Source: an uncultured Eubacterium sp.
GTDB lineage: Bacteria; Bacillota; Clostridia; Lachnospirales; Lachnospiraceae
Length of the DNA stretch: 62,311 bases
Assembly (NCBI GenBank): GCA_910577295.1
Contig: CAJTLS010000016.1
Span: forward strand, 1-62,311
Reading direction: 5' to 3'
The notes under the pieces are model-generated. The model saw only the letters and a list, made by a program, of their open reading frames with translations, ran no database searches and was not told the origin of the DNA. Position 1 is the stretch's first letter. Every line of letters begins with the position of its first letter. Shown here piece after piece: positions 61,001 through 62,311 of this stretch. A program made the position numbers and the translations under genes.

Positions 61001-61097
61001 GAAGAATGGCCGCTATCGTAATTCCACCCGTTATGCCATAGACCACCGTCTGCTTTTTCTGTTTTCCATGGATGCCGTTATATTTTGATTGTTCCAT
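58041..61097 (-). CDS. Hybrid sensor histidine kinase with two receiver domains
   Basis: A 1018-residue membrane sensor. Two membrane helices (about 20-40 and 305-325) enclose an extracellular Cache-like domain. Then come a PAS domain (about 360-490), a long coil, HisKA with the phosphorylated His in FLNNMSHDIRTPMNA, HATPase with NLLSNAMKF, DTGIGMS and GTGLGMAI, and two receivers with intact Asp sites (VFIIDWLMPDMNG and LILMDIQMPVMNG). No Hpt domain or partner regulator is encoded nearby, so the output path is unknown. It follows the binding-protein gene by 19 bp; the two probably form one sensing unit. Confidence 0.93.
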   Translation of the reverse strand: MEQSKYNGIHGKQKKQTVVYGITGGITIAAILLVTMIWVSSSARVGTNEAVNRVSQFYLEELAGRRQQVVSQELKNHFSYMEKAIEVLKKTDLESQEVLRGVLGALKNLYQVEKFALVDENGIVYTENSTTSGLSRYSFLSGDLTEPVISTGNLYGAKKQVILAVPIKDIAFQGSQIKVCFIQINIDEMLSSLTIKTNKNETYCNLYYQNGERLTKGAFGNLKDGENLLSVLKKAEMDSGFSYKTAENDFTNGKAGRVSFKYEGTQEALCYIPIEGTNWMLAILVRDNVISSQISSISSGMMKRGAIQIVITVVVMLLVFLTLIYHSKKNAKILLEQEKEDGNRIRAAYAQIEREQIAMQNIHNAMGSGLWSMDFNEKAELISCTWSDVFRKMLGYESESEFPNRLESWSDLLHEKDKQRILKEYWDTVRDYTGEKTYDVQYRLQTKHAGWRWFHAAGRLSRREDGSPITFVGLFVDIDDEKKMEELLEKQTKDLQDALAAAQHANKAKTTFLNNMSHDIRTPMNAIIGFTSLAAAHIDNREQIQNYLSKISTSSNHLLSLINDVLDMSRIESGKVKIEEKETSLPEIMHDLKTIVQSDITSKQLEFYIDTADVVNEHVLCDKLRLNQILLNLLSNAMKFTKHGGIVSVRILQKEMAPDGFASYEFQVKDTGIGMSQEFLEHVFEPFERERTSTISGIQGTGLGMAITKNIVDMMGGTITVASEEGKGTTFTVALQFKTCSGPVRQEVIPELRGLRALVADDDFNTCSSVTKMLTTIGMRPDWTTSGKEAVLRTRLAGEQNDDYAVFIIDWLMPDMNGVEVVRRIRTIIGDDKPIIILTAYDWSDIEEEARNAGVTAFCSKPIFLSELREILEAPFTLMDSDEAVSEENSAFEGRKILLVEDNEINQEIAVEILEEAGFILDVADDGTVAVEKMKNAKANQYDLILMDIQMPVMNGYEATKKIRALDNPQLADIPIIAMTANAFEEDKKEAFEAGMNGHVAKPIDIPKLMDLLKEILA

Positions 61098-61116
61098 CGT
61101 TTTCCCCCCGCAGTCC

Positions 61117-62229
61117 TCAATCTAATTCACCGTATAGTGTCTGGAGCATCGCTGCCGCTCCGTCCTGATAGATAATGGTTGTCATTTCTTCTGTCTTTTC
61201 AGGATAGATTTCTCCCGGCAAATGTCCGTCTGCAATCTTTACTGCCACCTGAATCGTATGAAACCCAATGGAATAGCAATCCTGAACACCTAATGCATAA
61301 ATGACCCCATCTCTTAAATAGCGCAGAGCTTCCTGATCGTGATCCATCCCGACAATGACGGTCTGGTTTTGACGACCGGCTTCGGTAACTGCTCTGGCTG
61401 CGCCAACCGGATTACTCATATTGCAGCAAATGATTCCTGCGAGTTCCTGATGCTGCGTCAAAATCTCCTGCGTTAATTTGTACGCCTTTTCAACATCATC
61501 CTCATCATAAACAATCTCTACAATCTCCATATCCGGATACTTGGCAATCACATCCTTTGCGCCAAGCGCCCTATCCTCATGGCACGGTGCGCCTTTCGTC
61601 CCCACGAGAACCGCAACTTTCCCTTTATGCCCAAGTTTTTTGCAGAGAGCTTCCGTAATGTCAACTCCGTCTTTATAGTTGTGGGTGTTTCCCACATAGG
61701 CAATCCGGTGACAGCCATCCTCCTTTGCCGCATCGGAACTGGAAAACGTCATTACCTTTTGTTTCTCTTTTATTAAATTGTTAATCACAGGCGTTACCTT
61801 TTTCACATCCGCCACGTCTACGCCTAACACATCAAAACCACGCCTAGAAGCTTGCGTAAGACGTTTAATCTGGTCTTCAGCCGACGCCTTATTGGGAGCC
61901 AGATACTCGTAATTAATCGTAATTCCCATGCTTTCGTATTGTTGCGCCGCATCTTCCATACCAAGCGCAACCGCATCCCACCACGGATGAACTACTTTAT
62001 ATGTAAAATAGAAATTATAATTATTTTTATGCGGTTTGTAACCATCTAATTTCTGCTCAAACTTAACCGCATGGATACTGTCTTTTCCCTCATCCGTCCG
62101 ATTGTTTAAATCCGCCTGTTCGTCTGATGGCGGTGAACTCTGATTCTCCGTTTTGTCGCCACAGCCTGACAGAGTAAAACTACATAAACAAAACACTATG
62201 ATATACACAATTTTTTTATACACAACCAC
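61117..62229 (-). CDS. Lipoprotein, type 1 periplasmic (sugar) binding protein
   Basis: A 370-residue lipoprotein with a lipobox LSGC after a hydrophobic signal. The rest is the two-lobe fold of ribose/galactose-binding proteins and LacI-type sensors (NFYFTYKVVHPWWDAVALGM, AYVGNTHNYKDG, VGMDHDQEAL). No ABC transporter permease or ATPase gene is adjacent; the next gene is a hybrid kinase. It most likely presents a ligand to that kinase, as in the Clostridia and Bacteroidetes systems where an extracellular binding protein feeds a Cache-type sensor. The start is probably GTG 62229, five bases after AAAGGAG. Confidence 0.9.
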   Translation of the reverse strand: MVVYKKIVYIIVFCLCSFTLSGCGDKTENQSSPPSDEQADLNNRTDEGKDSIHAVKFEQKLDGYKPHKNNYNFYFTYKVVHPWWDAVALGMEDAAQQYESMGITINYEYLAPNKASAEDQIKRLTQASRRGFDVLGVDVADVKKVTPVINNLIKEKQKVMTFSSSDAAKEDGCHRIAYVGNTHNYKDGVDITEALCKKLGHKGKVAVLVGTKGAPCHEDRALGAKDVIAKYPDMEIVEIVYDEDDVEKAYKLTQEILTQHQELAGIICCNMSNPVGAARAVTEAGRQNQTVIVGMDHDQEALRYLRDGVIYALGVQDCYSIGFHTIQVAVKIADGHLPGEIYPEKTEEMTTIIYQDGAAAMLQTLYGELD

Positions 62230-62259
62230 ACAGACTCCTTTCTGCAAAATAAATATATA

Positions 62260-62305
62260 GGCGTTTGCGAAACGCCAGAACCCGCATAAATGCGGGGTTC
62301 TTTTT
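62260..62305. other. Two adjacent hairpins at the right end
   Basis: A 7-bp perfect stem (62260-62266 with 62270-62276) is next to an 11-bp stem with one bulge (62277-62286 with 62291-62301). The second is followed by TTTTTG on the plus strand, so it reads as a plus-strand terminator. On the minus strand, the 7-bp stem followed by TATATATTTATTTT could end an operon that begins outside the window. Confidence 0.5.
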
Positions 62306-62311
62306 GTTACA

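Noticed and set aside
62277..62305. Terminator of a plus-strand gene at the right edge
   Set aside because: No plus-strand gene lies upstream in the window; the stem is kept only as a hairpin of undecided role.

Overview
The window is chromosomal DNA from a Gram-positive anaerobe of the class Clostridia, most likely family Lachnospiraceae (inferred, not proven). The evidence is the gene order of three Firmicutes housekeeping operons, PolC-type replicase, type III glutamine synthetase, a biotin-dependent Na+ pump, pyruvate:ferredoxin-type oxidoreductase, a GH10 xylanase, and type IV pilus genes without any secretin gene in view. Most genes lie on the minus strand. I see one tRNA and no rRNA, CRISPR array, insertion sequence or prophage.

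Layout from left to right. (1) 1-9177: a type IV pilus cluster transcribed leftward: small membrane protein, pilB, pilT, pilC, major pilin with its own promoter, prepilin peptidase, a fused PilM-PilN, PilO, and a large minor pilin cut by the left edge. (2) 9232-11151: hisB and a three-domain HisF-like/HisI/HisE protein. (3) 11156-14997: ylxM-ffh-rpsP-khpA-rimM-trmD. (4) 15114-15577: a self-contained unit of two tiny genes. (5) 15603-18814: a c-di-GMP protein and a methyltransferase. (6) 18868-23794: a Na+-pumping carboxyltransferase/decarboxylase operon carrying both OadA- and MmdA-type carboxyltransferases. (7) 23871-28797, plus strand: D,D-carboxypeptidase, glutamine synthetase III behind an attenuator-like terminator, and a MocR regulator. 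(8) 28739-37042: rimP-nusA-ylxR-ylxQ-infB-rbfA-nrnA-truB-ribF. (9) 37106-39768: secreted xylanase, tRNA-Glu, a structured intergenic element and a small membrane protein. (10) 39793-52451: polC, ispG, rseP, dxr, cdsA, uppS, frr, pyrH, a bactofilin and a polysaccharide deacetylase. (11) 52603-62229: lipoprotein sugar-binding sensor, hybrid histidine kinase, ferritin-like protein, diguanylate cyclase and a 2-oxoacid:ferredoxin oxidoreductase condensed into two polypeptides.

Two themes stand out. First, c-di-GMP: PilB carries an MshEN-type N-terminus, and two GGDEF proteins (one with HD-GYP) are encoded in the same window. Second, RNA-level control: several operons start with a good promoter followed at once by a hairpin (ylxM, glnN, rimP), and two related multi-hairpin elements sit inside translation-factor operons (rimM-trmD and infB-rbfA), ending just before the ribosome binding site of the next gene. 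The best candidates for something undescribed are these paired elements, the tiny two-gene unit at 15141-15487 with an apparent AUU start, and the sensor/ferritin/cyclase/oxidoreductase gene run on the right.
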